From Sphingomonas sanguinis (lineage in GTDB: Bacteria > Pseudomonadota > Alphaproteobacteria > Sphingomonadales > Sphingomonadaceae), in the NCBI RefSeq assembly GCF_019297835.1, contig NZ_CP079203.1, positions 717,001 to 781,000 on the forward strand: DNA of 64,000 nt, read 5' to 3'. Each line of letters begins with the position of its first letter. The first letter of the stretch is position 1. The translations under genes and the position numbers were made by a program. Shown here piece after piece: positions 35,343 through 45,100 of the stretch. The notes under the pieces are model-generated. The model searched no databases. It was not told the origin of the DNA and saw nothing but the letters and a program-made list of their open reading frames with translations.

Positions 35343-38300
35343 TCAGAAGGCGAATTGCAGGGCGGCGCGCGCCGACAGCGCGACATTGCCCAGCCGCTGT
35401 TCGGCATTCACTTCGCCGCTCAGGCGGATTTCGCTGGTTCCGGTGATCGCACGAACCCGCCCGACCCAGCCGCCGTCACGGGCCTCGGGATCGAGGATGA
35501 AGGGCGTGCCGTCGCCGAAGCTGGCGACCGTGCGGCCCAAGGTCCCGGCGATCCGCTCACGCCGACCGCCCTCGACCTCCAAGCGGCTCCACTGCGAATA
35601 GCGGTCATTGCCACCGAAATTGATGCCCGCCGCGACACTGGCGGTCAGCGCCAGTTCGTCGCTGGTCCGCTTGCGCACCGTCAGGTCATAGCCGGTGCCG
35701 CCGCCCGTCTCGCGATAGGCATCCTCGTTCAACCGGTAATAGTCGACCGCCAGGATCGGCCTCACGTTGAACTGGCCGACCCAATGCTCCCACGACACCG
35801 AGCCGGAGCCGGAATAGAGCATGCCCTTCCAGTCGCCGGTCGCGCGACGTTGCACGGCCTCGGTACCGATCACGCCATCAAACTGGCGCTGCGAATCGAA
35901 GGACAGGAAGGCCGCCGAGCCACGCGCCTGCGCCGCCAGGGCGCCCCAGCGGGCGCGCCAGAAACCGGCCAGCTCATATTGGCTGTGGTTGACGCGGTTG
36001 ACCGCCGAACCCTCGTTGTCGCGACCGCTCATATAGGAGAGCGAGGCGCCGAAATTGCCCGCATCGGTCTTGTGCTCGATACCGCCGCTGATGCCCCAGC
36101 CGCGCACGTCATAGCTGCGGGTCGAACGCGTGCCCTTGGATGCGTCCCACCCTAGCGGGGTCAGCCAATAGCCCCATTTGCCTTCCTCGCTGAACTCGCC
36201 CGCCGGTTCGCGAAGCTGCGCTGCCGCCGCGCGCGAGGCGAGGGTCACGCCCTCGAACACGCTGCCGGTGTAATTGGGCAGCATCTGTTCGACCGCGCCC
36301 CGGAAAGCCGCACCGTCATAGATGCCCCGGATCGAGTCGGACAGCTTGGCGTCGCTGCCGATCGCGGCGTCGATCGCGTCAAAGGCGCTGACGCCCGCGT
36401 TGCTGAGGCCCAGTTCGGTCTTGGCCTTGCGGCTGACATCGACCGCGATCTCGTTGGGCTGGGCCGCGACGATCGCGCCCTTGTAGAGGAAGGGCATGGC
36501 CGAGGGGGCGAGCGTCAGGTTGTTCGCGCCGGTCAACGTGCCGGAGCGCAACACGACATAGCGGCCGGTCACGTCAGTCCCGCCCGACACGCGCAAGGCA
36601 AGCTGGCTGTTCGCCCCGATCGTCGTCGCGCCGCCGACCTGGATCAGGTTACCGGTCGGGTTCGCCTTGTCGAGCGCGACGCTGAGGATCGACTGGTCGC
36701 CCAGGCTGAGCGAGGCGATGTTGGTCACGCCGTTCGCCGCAAAGGTGCCGCCGCCATTCGCGACGGTGACCGCCACATGCGACGCGTTGGCCAGCCGCCC
36801 GGCGAAGATGCCCTTGCCGGTGATCGCCAGCAGATCCTGCCCCCGCCCGGCAAAGTCCGCCACGCCGTCGAAACGCGCAGTGTCGCCGATGGTCAGCGTG
36901 TCCGCGCCGGTGCCGAAGGTCGCGGTGCCCGCATAGGTGCCGGTGCCGCTCATCTCCAGCCGATTGTTGCCGATGCCGAAGCTGACATCGCCGCTGACCG
37001 ATCCCGCGCCGATCTGAAGCCGGTCATCGCCGCTGCCGAAACGGATCGCGCCGGTGATGCTGGGCGCGGCGGCCCCCGTGGCGGGCGCGATCTGGCGCAC
37101 GACCGCGCCGCTGGTGTTGGCCGACAGGTCGATGGCGACACTGCGCGAGCTGTCCGCCCCTGCGCCCGTGATGATGCCCGAATTCTCGACCAGCGTCAGG
37201 CCGCCGGTGCGGTCAAGGATCGCGGTCGCATTGGCAGAGGTAGACGCCGCCCGGATCGACCCGGTATTCCGGATCGTCGGCAGTGAAGCCCCCGCCTCGA
37301 TCAGAACGGCAGTGGTCAGTACCCCCGGCGCACCGCCGCCGGTCGCCGATATGGTGCCGCCATTGCGCAACTCGGGCGTCGAGGCTCCCGTGCCGAAGCG
37401 GATCGCGGTCGCTTCCGCACCATTGGCGGTCGCCTGCACCGTGCCGCCGATAGCGACGCCTTGCGCGATCTGGACGTTGCCGCCCAGTCCGCCGATCGCC
37501 AGTGCCGTCGAGCGCACGCCGCTATAGACTCCGGCCGAGGTGATGCGGCCATTGACGACCAACCCTGGCGCGGGCGTCGCGCCGCCGGTCGCGCCGATCA
37601 CGACCGCGCGGGTCGCCGATCCGATCTGCATCGTCGGTGCGGCGCCGTTGGTGATGAGGTCCGCCGCCTTGCCCGTCGCATTGCCCAGCGTGATGCCGCC
37701 CGCGACATTGCCGCCCACGACCAGCGCCGATCCGCCCTGGAGCAGGTCGTCGGGGTCGAGCTTCGACACGTCGGCGGGCGGCGTGGTGTAGCGATAGCCG
37801 GTCGAGCCGATCCCGCCCTCGATAGTCAGCGCGCCGCCGATATCCCCATCGATCCGCGCGCCGACCGCGCCTTCGCCGACCGCGACGATCGATCCGCCGA
37901 TGGTGACATTGCCCGACACGGCCCCCGTGCGGACGCCGACCGAGCGGTCGCCCAGCACATTGACCTTGCCCGACTGGACCAGATTGCCGGTCAGCGGGCC
38001 GTTCAGGAAGATCGCCGCCGAGTCGTTCCCCTCGATGGTGATCTCACCGCCATTGGTGATATTGCCGGTAAAGGCGCCGGCGGTGCGGATGCCGGTCCGC
38101 CGCGCCCCTTGCGCGAAGGGGCCGTCCAAATCGCCGTCTTTGTCGATATCGACCGGGGTATAGGTCTCGTCGATGACGATCTTGCCGGTGTTCGTGATCT
38201 CACCCGTCACACCTGCCGCCGCGCCGATGCCGACCGTGTCATTGGCGTCGGTCGTCTGGATCGTCCCGGCGTTGCTCAGCTTGTTGTTGCTGTCGAGCGT

Positions 38301-38492
38301 GACGGCGGTGCCGCTGCCTGTCGTCACCACGCTGCCCGCCGCGACGATGCTGATGTCAGCGGCGGCCCCGTTGTTAACGGTGGCGGTACGGACGGGCGTG
38401 GTCCGCTTGGTATCGATCACGGTCTGGGCCGAGGCGGCCGTCCCTGCCGCCAGCGCGAGCGTGGCGGTTGAGGCGAAGAGCAGGCGATGCAC
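35343..38492 (-). CDS. Autotransporter (type Va secretion) protein
   Basis: A 1049-residue surface protein. The signal peptide is MHRLLFASTATLALAAGTAA then SA|Q. The passenger (about 24-750) is rich in short beta-helix repeats of the ITNTGKI / NGGEITIEGN / SGNVTIGGSI kind. A C-terminal autotransporter barrel (from about 770, KWGYWLTPLGWD, to ARAALQFAF) ends in Phe. A DIDKDGDLD segment at residues 115-123 resembles a calcium-binding loop. The start is GTG at 38492, with AGGGGA about 8 nt upstream. Such proteins mediate adhesion or surface modification; no protease or lipase motif is seen. It is followed by an intrinsic terminator and lies behind the Fec operon but has its own transcription unit. 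Confidence 0.9.
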   Translation of the reverse strand: MHRLLFASTATLALAAGTAASAQTVIDTKRTTPVRTATVNNGAAADISIVAAGSVVTTGSGTAVTLDSNNKLSNAGTIQTTDANDTVGIGAAAGVTGEITNTGKIVIDETYTPVDIDKDGDLDGPFAQGARRTGIRTAGAFTGNITNGGEITIEGNDSAAIFLNGPLTGNLVQSGKVNVLGDRSVGVRTGAVSGNVTIGGSIVAVGEGAVGARIDGDIGGALTIEGGIGSTGYRYTTPPADVSKLDPDDLLQGGSALVVGGNVAGGITLGNATGKAADLITNGAAPTMQIGSATRAVVIGATGGATPAPGLVVNGRITSAGVYSGVRSTALAIGGLGGNVQIAQGVAIGGTVQATANGAEATAIRFGTGASTPELRNGGTISATGGGAPGVLTTAVLIEAGASLPTIRNTGSIRAASTSANATAILDRTGGLTLVENSGIITGAGADSSRSVAIDLSANTSGAVVRQIAPATGAAAPSITGAIRFGSGDDRLQIGAGSVSGDVSFGIGNNRLEMSGTGTYAGTATFGTGADTLTIGDTARFDGVADFAGRGQDLLAITGKGIFAGRLANASHVAVTVANGGGTFAANGVTNIASLSLGDQSILSVALDKANPTGNLIQVGGATTIGANSQLALRVSGGTDVTGRYVVLRSGTLTGANNLTLAPSAMPFLYKGAIVAAQPNEIAVDVSRKAKTELGLSNAGVSAFDAIDAAIGSDAKLSDSIRGIYDGAAFRGAVEQMLPNYTGSVFEGVTLASRAAAAQLREPAGEFSEEGKWGYWLTPLGWDASKGTRSTRSYDVRGWGISGGIEHKTDAGNFGASLSYMSGRDNEGSAVNRVNHSQYELAGFWRARWGALAAQARGSAAFLSFDSQRQFDGVIGTEAVQRRATGDWKGMLYSGSGSVSWEHWVGQFNVRPILAVDYYRLNEDAYRETGGGTGYDLTVRKRTSDELALTASVAAGINFGGNDRYSQWSRLEVEGGRRERIAGTLGRTVASFGDGTPFILDPEARDGGWVGRVRAITGTSEIRLSGEVNAEQRLGNVALSARAALQFAF

Positions 38493-38768
38493 GAATAAGG
38501 TCCCCTTTATGTGCCTTTGCCCCTCCAGACGGAGCCGCCCGGCCGATCCCTTGGTGCCCGGATTAAAATTTCGTCACGCAGCTCGCAGGTGTTGACGATT
38601 GCAGCCTTGAGGATCAGAGGGCGGCTCAGGCGCGGGAGCCCCCGCGTCGTTCCAGAAAGCGAGAACATGTCCAGCGACAGTTCCAGTAGCGCCGCACGCC
38701 TCGGGGTCGTCCGCTAGTTTCGCAACTGGCTTTCGTCCGCCCCGGGTCGTGCGGACGAAAGGTTTGAA

Positions 38769-40127
38769 ATGGTCAACGATCTGATTGCCGGTGTCGCCGC
38801 CGGTTTCCGTTCCTCCCGGCGCGGCCTGTCCATCGCCGATCTCGTCGATACGCTGCAGTCGCTCTCCGTCGAGGAAGCGGCCGACGCCCTGACGCAAATG
38901 CCCGACGCGCGCGCCGTCGCCGTGCTCGACAGTCCCGAACTGCGCTCGGCCGCCGATATCCTTGCGCACCTGACCCCGGCGCGCGCCGCCGCCCTGCTGT
39001 CGCAGATGGCCGAGGACCGCGCCGCCGACGTGCTGACCGACATGGACGAGGATGACGCCCTCGCGATCCGTGCCGAGCTGCCCGCCCCCGTCGTCGCGTC
39101 GATCGATACGCTGCTCCGCTGGCCGCCCGACAGCGCGGGCGGGATGATGACGACCGAATATGTCGCCTCGGCCGCCGACGCGACCGTCGCCGAGGTGCTG
39201 GCGCATATCCGCACCGTCGAGCGGAGCCGCGAAACGGTCTATTCCGTCTTCCTGCTGGAGCCGCAGGGGCGCCTGGTCGCCACCGTCTCGCTGCGCCAGT
39301 TGATCGCCGCCGAGCCGACATCGCGCGCGATCGATCTGGCGCGCGGGCACGACCCCATCACCGTCGCGCCGAGCACCGATCGCGAAGAGGTCGCGCATCT
39401 GATCCGCCGCCACGACCTGCTGGCGCTGCCCGTCGTCGACGAACAGGGCCGCCCGATGGGCATCGTCACGGTCGACGACGTGCTCGACGCGCTGGTCGCT
39501 GCACATACCGAGGACACGCAGAAGTTCGGCGGCGTCGAGGCGCTGGACGGCCCCTATCTGGAAACCGGCTTCCTCGCGATGATCCGCAAGCGCGCCGGGT
39601 GGCTCAGCATCCTGTTCTTTTCGGAAATGCTGACCGCCAGCGCGATGCAGCATTTCGAATCCGAGCTGGAGCGTGCGGTCGTGCTGACCCTGTTCATCCC
39701 GCTGATCATGAGCTCGGGCGGCAATAGCGGCAGCCAGGCGACCTCGCTCATCATCCGCGCACTGGCGCTGGGGCAGGTCCGCCTGCGCGACTGGTGGCGA
39801 GTCGCTTTGCGCGAGCTTCCGGCGGGGATGACGCTGGGGGCGATCCTGGGACTGCTCGGCATGGCGCGGATCGCGATATGGCAGACGCTCGGCTTCTACG
39901 ATTACGGCCCGCACTGGGTGCTTGTGGCGACCACGGTCGGCACCGGGCTGGTCGGCATCGTGACCTTCGGCTCGCTGGCCGGGTCTATGCTGCCCTTCCT
40001 GCTGCAACGCATGGGCTTCGACCCGGCCAGCGCCTCTGCGCCCTTCGTCGCGACCTTGGTCGATGTGACCGGGCTGGTGATCTATTTCAGTATCGCGCTG
40101 GCCATCCTGTCGGGGACACTCCTCTAA
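38769..40127 (+). CDS. mgtE: Magnesium transporter MgtE
   Basis: A 452-residue MgtE channel. The N-terminal helical domain (about 20-125, LVDTLQSLSVEEAADALTQM) contains the Mg-sensing superhelix. A CBS pair follows (about 135-250; PDSAGGMMTTEYVASAADAT and GIVTVDDVLDAL), then five hydrophobic helices (about 275-452) with LIMSSGGNSGSQATSL, the conserved pore segment, and PFVATLVDVTGLVIYF. It passes Mg2+ into the cytoplasm and closes when internal Mg is high. ATG 38769 follows GAAAGG. I see no Mg-sensing riboswitch in the 276 bp before it. It is probably monocistronic. Confidence 0.96.
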   Translation: MVNDLIAGVAAGFRSSRRGLSIADLVDTLQSLSVEEAADALTQMPDARAVAVLDSPELRSAADILAHLTPARAAALLSQMAEDRAADVLTDMDEDDALAIRAELPAPVVASIDTLLRWPPDSAGGMMTTEYVASAADATVAEVLAHIRTVERSRETVYSVFLLEPQGRLVATVSLRQLIAAEPTSRAIDLARGHDPITVAPSTDREEVAHLIRRHDLLALPVVDEQGRPMGIVTVDDVLDALVAAHTEDTQKFGGVEALDGPYLETGFLAMIRKRAGWLSILFFSEMLTASAMQHFESELERAVVLTLFIPLIMSSGGNSGSQATSLIIRALALGQVRLRDWWRVALRELPAGMTLGAILGLLGMARIAIWQTLGFYDYGPHWVLVATTVGTGLVGIVTFGSLAGSMLPFLLQRMGFDPASASAPFVATLVDVTGLVIYFSIALAILSGTLL

Positions 40128-40246
40128 TTCCTCCCCTTGCAGGGTAGGTGGCAGGCCGTCAGGCCTGACGGAGGGGTGTCCCGCTTTCGATAGGTCGACA
40201 CCCCTCCACCAGCTTCGCTGGTCCCCCTCCCCTTACAGGGGAGGAA
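40128..40246. repeat. About 120-bp intergenic repeat, copy 2 of 2
   Basis: Begins TTCCTCCCCT directly after the mgtE stop and ends AGGGGAGGAA, with internal GACGGAGGGGTGTC and GACACCCCTCCACC arms. Blocks and order match the copy at 11596-11714. It lies between convergent mgtE and GH16 and can form several nested hairpins. Confidence 0.8.
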
Positions 40247-40251
40247 TGGGC

Positions 40252-41106
40252 TTACCGCTTCCAATAGCGCACATAATCGACCTTCATCGCCTGCGGCAGC
40301 GCGGCATCGTCCACGCCTTTCTGCCCGCCCCAGTCGCCCCCGACCGCCAGGTTCAGGATCAGCGAATAGGGCCGCGTGAACGGCCACGCCGCCGCGCCGC
40401 CCGGTTGGTCGTTCTTCACGCGCATATAGGCTCGCCCGTCGACGCCAATCGTGATTGTCTCCGGCGTCCATTCCAGCTGATAGCGGTGATAGTCGGTACA
40501 CGCCCCGCCTACGCGCACCTCGGCGCCACGCTGGGTCTTGAGCCGGTGATTAAAGGCGGCGGAATGAACAGTCGCGTGAATCACGTCTGGGTTGAAGCCG
40601 ACCATCTCCATGATGTCGATCTCGCCGCCATCGGGCCAGCGCGAGCCGTCCATCGGCAGCAGCCAGATAGCGGGCCACATGCCCCGACCGCAGGGCAGCT
40701 GCGCGCGCACCTCGTAAAAGCCGTAACCGAGCGGCTTCTGCGTCACCAACTTGGCCGAGCTATAGCGCTGGCCACCCCAATCCGGCTCGTTGCGCAGCGC
40801 CTCCGCCCGCGCCTCGATGACCAACGCGCCTTTCTCGATGCGGGCGTTGGTCCGGTCGGGACCGGCATAATATTGCAGTTCGTGATTGGGCCAACCGGTC
40901 TTGTTTTGGCCCGTGTCCCAGCGCCAGCGCCGCTGGTCGATCGCCCCGTTGAACTCGTCGCCGAAACTCGGCCGCGTGGCGGGGGCCGCCATGGCGCCGT
41001 CATAGGCATAGTTGGTCGCACCGAGCGACGGGGCCTCGACCTGTTGGGCGGAAGCCCCGGTGGCCAGCAAAGTGACGCCTGCCAGCCACCAAGTCCTTCT
41101 TTTCAT
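40252..41106 (-). CDS. GH16 family endo-beta-glucanase
   Basis: A 284-residue exported GH16 enzyme (signal peptide MKRRTWWLAGVTLLATGASA). The catalytic signature GEIDIMEMVG gives Glu162 as nucleophile, Asp164 and Glu167 as acid/base. WPAIWLLP and the substrate-cleft aromatic residues are present, in the laminarinase (endo-1,3-beta-glucanase) branch rather than the lichenase branch. No binding module is attached. It probably cuts beta-1,3- or mixed-linkage glucan outside the cytoplasm. ATG 41106 is favoured because GAGAGGGG directly abuts the earlier ATG at 41112. It lacks the operator-like motif seen in the xylan locus. Confidence 0.92.
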   Translation of the reverse strand: MKRRTWWLAGVTLLATGASAQQVEAPSLGATNYAYDGAMAAPATRPSFGDEFNGAIDQRRWRWDTGQNKTGWPNHELQYYAGPDRTNARIEKGALVIEARAEALRNEPDWGGQRYSSAKLVTQKPLGYGFYEVRAQLPCGRGMWPAIWLLPMDGSRWPDGGEIDIMEMVGFNPDVIHATVHSAAFNHRLKTQRGAEVRVGGACTDYHRYQLEWTPETITIGVDGRAYMRVKNDQPGGAAAWPFTRPYSLILNLAVGGDWGGQKGVDDAALPQAMKVDYVRYWKR

Positions 41107-41172
41107 TGCCATCCCCTCTCAGCTTTTGAGAGGTATAAGCCGATCGGCGAGCCGACGCCAAGTCGCGCCGGA

Positions 41173-41976
41173 TCAGCCCGCGATGGTGAAGACCGAACCC
41201 GAGTCCACCCTGATGCCAGCCCCGTTGATGAAGCTCGCCCGTTCCGACACCAGGAAGGCGACGGCGGCGGCGACCTCTTCGGGGCGACCACGCCGCTTCA
41301 GCGCCATGCCGGGGCGTTCCTCGTCGAGGAACGTCTCGATCGCCTCGTCGAAGCTGACGCCCTTTTCCTCGGCGCGCTTCTCCATCATCTTGTCGGTCAT
41401 CGGCGTCGCGATAAAGGCCGGCGAGACGGTGTTCACCAGCACATTGTCGGGGCCGTACGCCTTGGACAGCCCCTTGGCGAGGCTGAGGATACCCGCCTTC
41501 GCCGCGCAATAGGGCAGTTCGTCGATATAGGGCTGCACCGCATCCTCGGAGGCGAACAGCACGATCCGGCCCCAGCCTTTGCTGCGCATCCCCGGGATCG
41601 CCTCTCGACACATGCGCACCGCGCCCATCAGGTCGATATCGATGGTCTCCTGCCAGCCCTTGTCGTCGATCTCCAGGAAATCGCCCGTCGCCCCGGTCAC
41701 GCCCGCTGCGTTGACATAGATATCGGGGTCGCCCAGCCGCTCGCGGACTTCGGCCCAGATGGCTCGCACCGCCTCAGCCTGGGTGACGTCGCCCGTGACC
41801 GCGATCACCTCGCCCAGCGGCGACAATTCCTCGACCGCCTCCTCCAACGTACCGTCCGGCTTGTCGGTCAGCGCGACGCGGACGCCCGCCTCCAGCAGCA
41901 GGCGAGCGGTTTCCTTGCCCATGCCGGAGTCCGCGCCGCTGATGAGCGCGATGCGCCCCTTGATACCCAGATCCAT
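41173..41976 (-). CDS. Short-chain dehydrogenase/reductase
   Basis: A protein of about 267 residues with the classical SDR features: SGADSGMGKE glycine motif near residue 13, VNAAGVTG, and YCAAKAG with Tyr/Lys near 155-159. The DGxxxD-like C-terminus is GIRVDSGSVFTIAG. It oxidises or reduces an unknown alcohol or carbonyl with NAD(P). ATG 41976 is preferred because AGGAG is 7 nt upstream; ATG 41982 touches that site. It points away from the Mfd-like gene and stands alone. Confidence 0.85.
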   Translation of the reverse strand: MDLGIKGRIALISGADSGMGKETARLLLEAGVRVALTDKPDGTLEEAVEELSPLGEVIAVTGDVTQAEAVRAIWAEVRERLGDPDIYVNAAGVTGATGDFLEIDDKGWQETIDIDLMGAVRMCREAIPGMRSKGWGRIVLFASEDAVQPYIDELPYCAAKAGILSLAKGLSKAYGPDNVLVNTVSPAFIATPMTDKMMEKRAEEKGVSFDEAIETFLDEERPGMALKRRGRPEEVAAAVAFLVSERASFINGAGIRVDSGSVFTIAG

Positions 41977-42181
41977 CGTCATTCTCCTTTGGATAGTACG
42001 GCCGGCGGCGCGTGCTGATGTCGATCATCGATATGGATCAACCGTCCCGGCCATGAAGTGCCGAGGCCCGATAGGGTTCCGCCAATTGGCGCCGATAAGT
42101 CTTTGATCTCCAGCGGAACGCGTTACGCCCCCACCCGTTCGAAAAGCCCCGCCATCTTTGCTGGAGTGCCGGTCGTTGCGC

Positions 42182-45100
42182 ATGTTGTCCGAAGCCGAGA
42201 TCGCCACCATGCCTCCCACCGGAGACGGCCCCCTACCGTTGCCGGGCATTGCCGAACTGGCGGCGGGTGCGGCGGAAATCCTCGAGCGATCCGACATCAT
42301 CCTGGCCGTCACCGATGAGACGCGCGCGCTGGGCGTGACGCGGATGCTGGAGGCGATGGCCCCCGACGCGACCATCCTGTTCTGCCCCGGTTCGGACGCG
42401 CTGCCGGGGGACGACGCCCCCGCCTCACCAGCCAATGTGGGGCAGCGCGTGTCGGCGCTGCATCGCGCGCAGATGACATTGGCGGCGAAGGACCGGGGTC
42501 GAATCGCCCTCGTCACCTCCGGCGAAGCGCTGGCCCGCGCGCTGCCGCCGCCCGAAACCTTCGCCACCGAACCGCCCTGCGTCGCGATCAACGACGCGTG
42601 CGATCTGGCGGATCTCCACGCGATGCTGCTCGACCTGGGATATATCGCCGACGAACGGGTGGACGAGCCCGGCGAAGTCGCGTTGCGTGGCCATGTGCTG
42701 GACGTGTTTCCCGCCGACGCCGAACAGCCCTTGCGCATTGAGGTCGCGGACGGCCGGATCATCGCGATCCGATCCTACGACCCCGCCGACCAGCGGAGCA
42801 CCGGCGAGATCGAACGCCGCGAACTGGGCCGTGTGGCCGAACCACCGCTCGGGCAGACGCAGACCAGCCTGCTCGATCACCTCCCCGGCGCCTGTATCAT
42901 CATCGAGCCCGCCGCCGATGAGCGTCGCCGTCGCCTGTTGCTGCTGAGCGCCGATGTCGCCAAGCGCGGATCGAAGCGCGCCGCCCGCGACATGATCGCC
43001 GAGCGTCACTGGAAGAAGGCGCTCGATCAGCGCCAAACCGCCGAGATCGCCCGCATCGCCGAGCCCCCGCCGCGCTTCGTGGAGAGCCGTTCGCCTCTGC
43101 GCGATTTCGCCGTCACCGCGCGCGCCGCGATGAAGGAAGGCACGCGCGTCGTCCTGATCGGTAGCGAACGCGACCTGCGCTTCCTGGGCAAGCGGGTCGA
43201 CAATGTCCTGAGCAAGACCGCAAAGCGGGCCGAAAGCTGGCAGGCTATATCGAAGGCCAAGGCAGGAGCACTCCTGACGCTTGTGGCACCCGCCGAACGC
43301 GGCTTCGCGCGCGACGCTATCCTCGCGGTCAGCGCCGCCGATCTGCTGGGCAGCCGGGCCGAGCGCGAGGACGGGGCCGCCCCACATGTCGACCTGTCGC
43401 TGATGCAGACCGCCGAAATCCGGGTCGGCGACACCGTCATCCACGAAGATCACGGCATCGCCACCGTCATCGGGCTGGAGACGATCGACGGCCAAGACGG
43501 CGTGTCGGGCGATGCGGTCAAGCTGGAATATGCACGCGATGCGACCCGGCTCGTCCCGGTGGCCGAGGCCGACCGGCTGTGGCGCTACGGCGGAGAGGAT
43601 GACGCGGTTCGCCTCGACACACTCGACGGCAAGAGCTGGCACGAACGGCGGCGCGGCATCGACGAGGCGATCGCGACCACCGCGCGTCAGCTGACCGATA
43701 TGGCCGCGGAGCGTGCCGAGCGCCATGCTCCCGTGCTCGACCCTCCCGTCGCGGATTATGAGCGCTTCGCGGCGGGGTTCCCGTATAGCGAGACGCCGGA
43801 TCAGTTGGCCGCCATCGAGGCGGTGCGCGCCGATCTCGCCTCGGGGCGGCCGATGGATCGGTTGGTCGTCGGCGATGTCGGCTTCGGCAAGACCGAGGTC
43901 GCCCTGCGCGCCGCCGCCATCGCCGCACTTGCCGGGAAACAGGTGGTGGTCGCCGCGCCGACCACCGTGTTGGCCCGCCAGCATCTCGACAGCTTCGCCG
44001 CGCGTTTCGAGGAAGCGGGCATCGTGGTTGCCGGTCTATCCCGCCTGTCCACGGCCGCGGAAAAGCGCAAGGTCAAGGCGGGTCTGGCGGATGGCAGCAT
44101 CCGCATCGTCATCGGCACCGGCGCGGTGGCGGCCAAGGGCGTGACCTATAAGGATTTGGCGCTGGTCATCGTCGACGAGGAACAGCGTTTCGGTGCCGCC
44201 GACAAGGCCCGGCTCCAGGCGCTGTCGTCCGGCCATGTCCTGACCCTGTCCGCCACTCCGATCCCGCGCACGCTCCAGGCCGCGCTGGTGGGCTTACGCC
44301 AGCTGTCGATGATCGCCACCCCGCCCGCCCGGCGGCAACCGATCCGTACCGCCGTCTCCACCTTCTCGCCCGAAACGCTGCGCGCCGCCCTGCTGCGCGA
44401 GCGGTCGCGAGGCGGGCAAAGCTTCGTTGTGGTGCCGCGCATCGCCGACATGGCGCCGCTCGCTGAGAAACTCGCCCGCATCGTGCCGGAGCTGGAGGTG
44501 ATGCAGGCGCATGGCAAGCTGCCCGCCGCTGAAATCGACGACGTCATGGTCCGTTTCGGCCGAGGCGAAGGCGATGTCCTGCTGGCGACCAACATCATCG
44601 AGGCGGGGCTGGATGTGCCGCGCGCCAACACCATGGCGATCGTCCATGCTGACCGTTTCGGTCTGGCGCAGCTGCACCAGTTGCGCGGCCGCGTCGGGCG
44701 CGGGCATCGACGGGGACAAGTGCTGCTCTTCGCCAAGGGAGAGGACGCCATCGCACCGCGCACCCTGAAGCGGCTGCGTACGCTGGAGGCATTCGACAGG
44801 CTGGGCGCAGGGTTCGCGATCAGCGCCCGCGATCTCGATATGCGCGGCGCGGGCGATTTGCTGGGCGATACCCAAGCCGGCCATATGCGACTGATCGGTG
44901 TCGAGCTTTACCAGCAGCTACTGGAGGACGCACTCCGCACCGCACGCGGCGAAACGGTCGAGCGCTGGACGCCCGAACTGCGCATCGGGGTCGAAGGTCG
45001 CTTGCCCGAGGCCTGGATACCCGATGAGGATTTGCGCATCTCGCTCTATGCCCGGCTGGGGCGACTGCGCGACGATGCCGCGCTCGATGCGTTCGAGGCG

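Noticed and set aside
38493..38768. Possible Mg-sensing riboswitch before mgtE
   Set aside because: I could not find the conserved elements or a terminator/antiterminator pair in this 276-bp stretch; nothing else identifiable lies in it.
42425..43984. Long minus-strand frame opposite the Mfd-like gene
   Set aside because: Arg/Gly/His-rich antisense translation with no known motifs.
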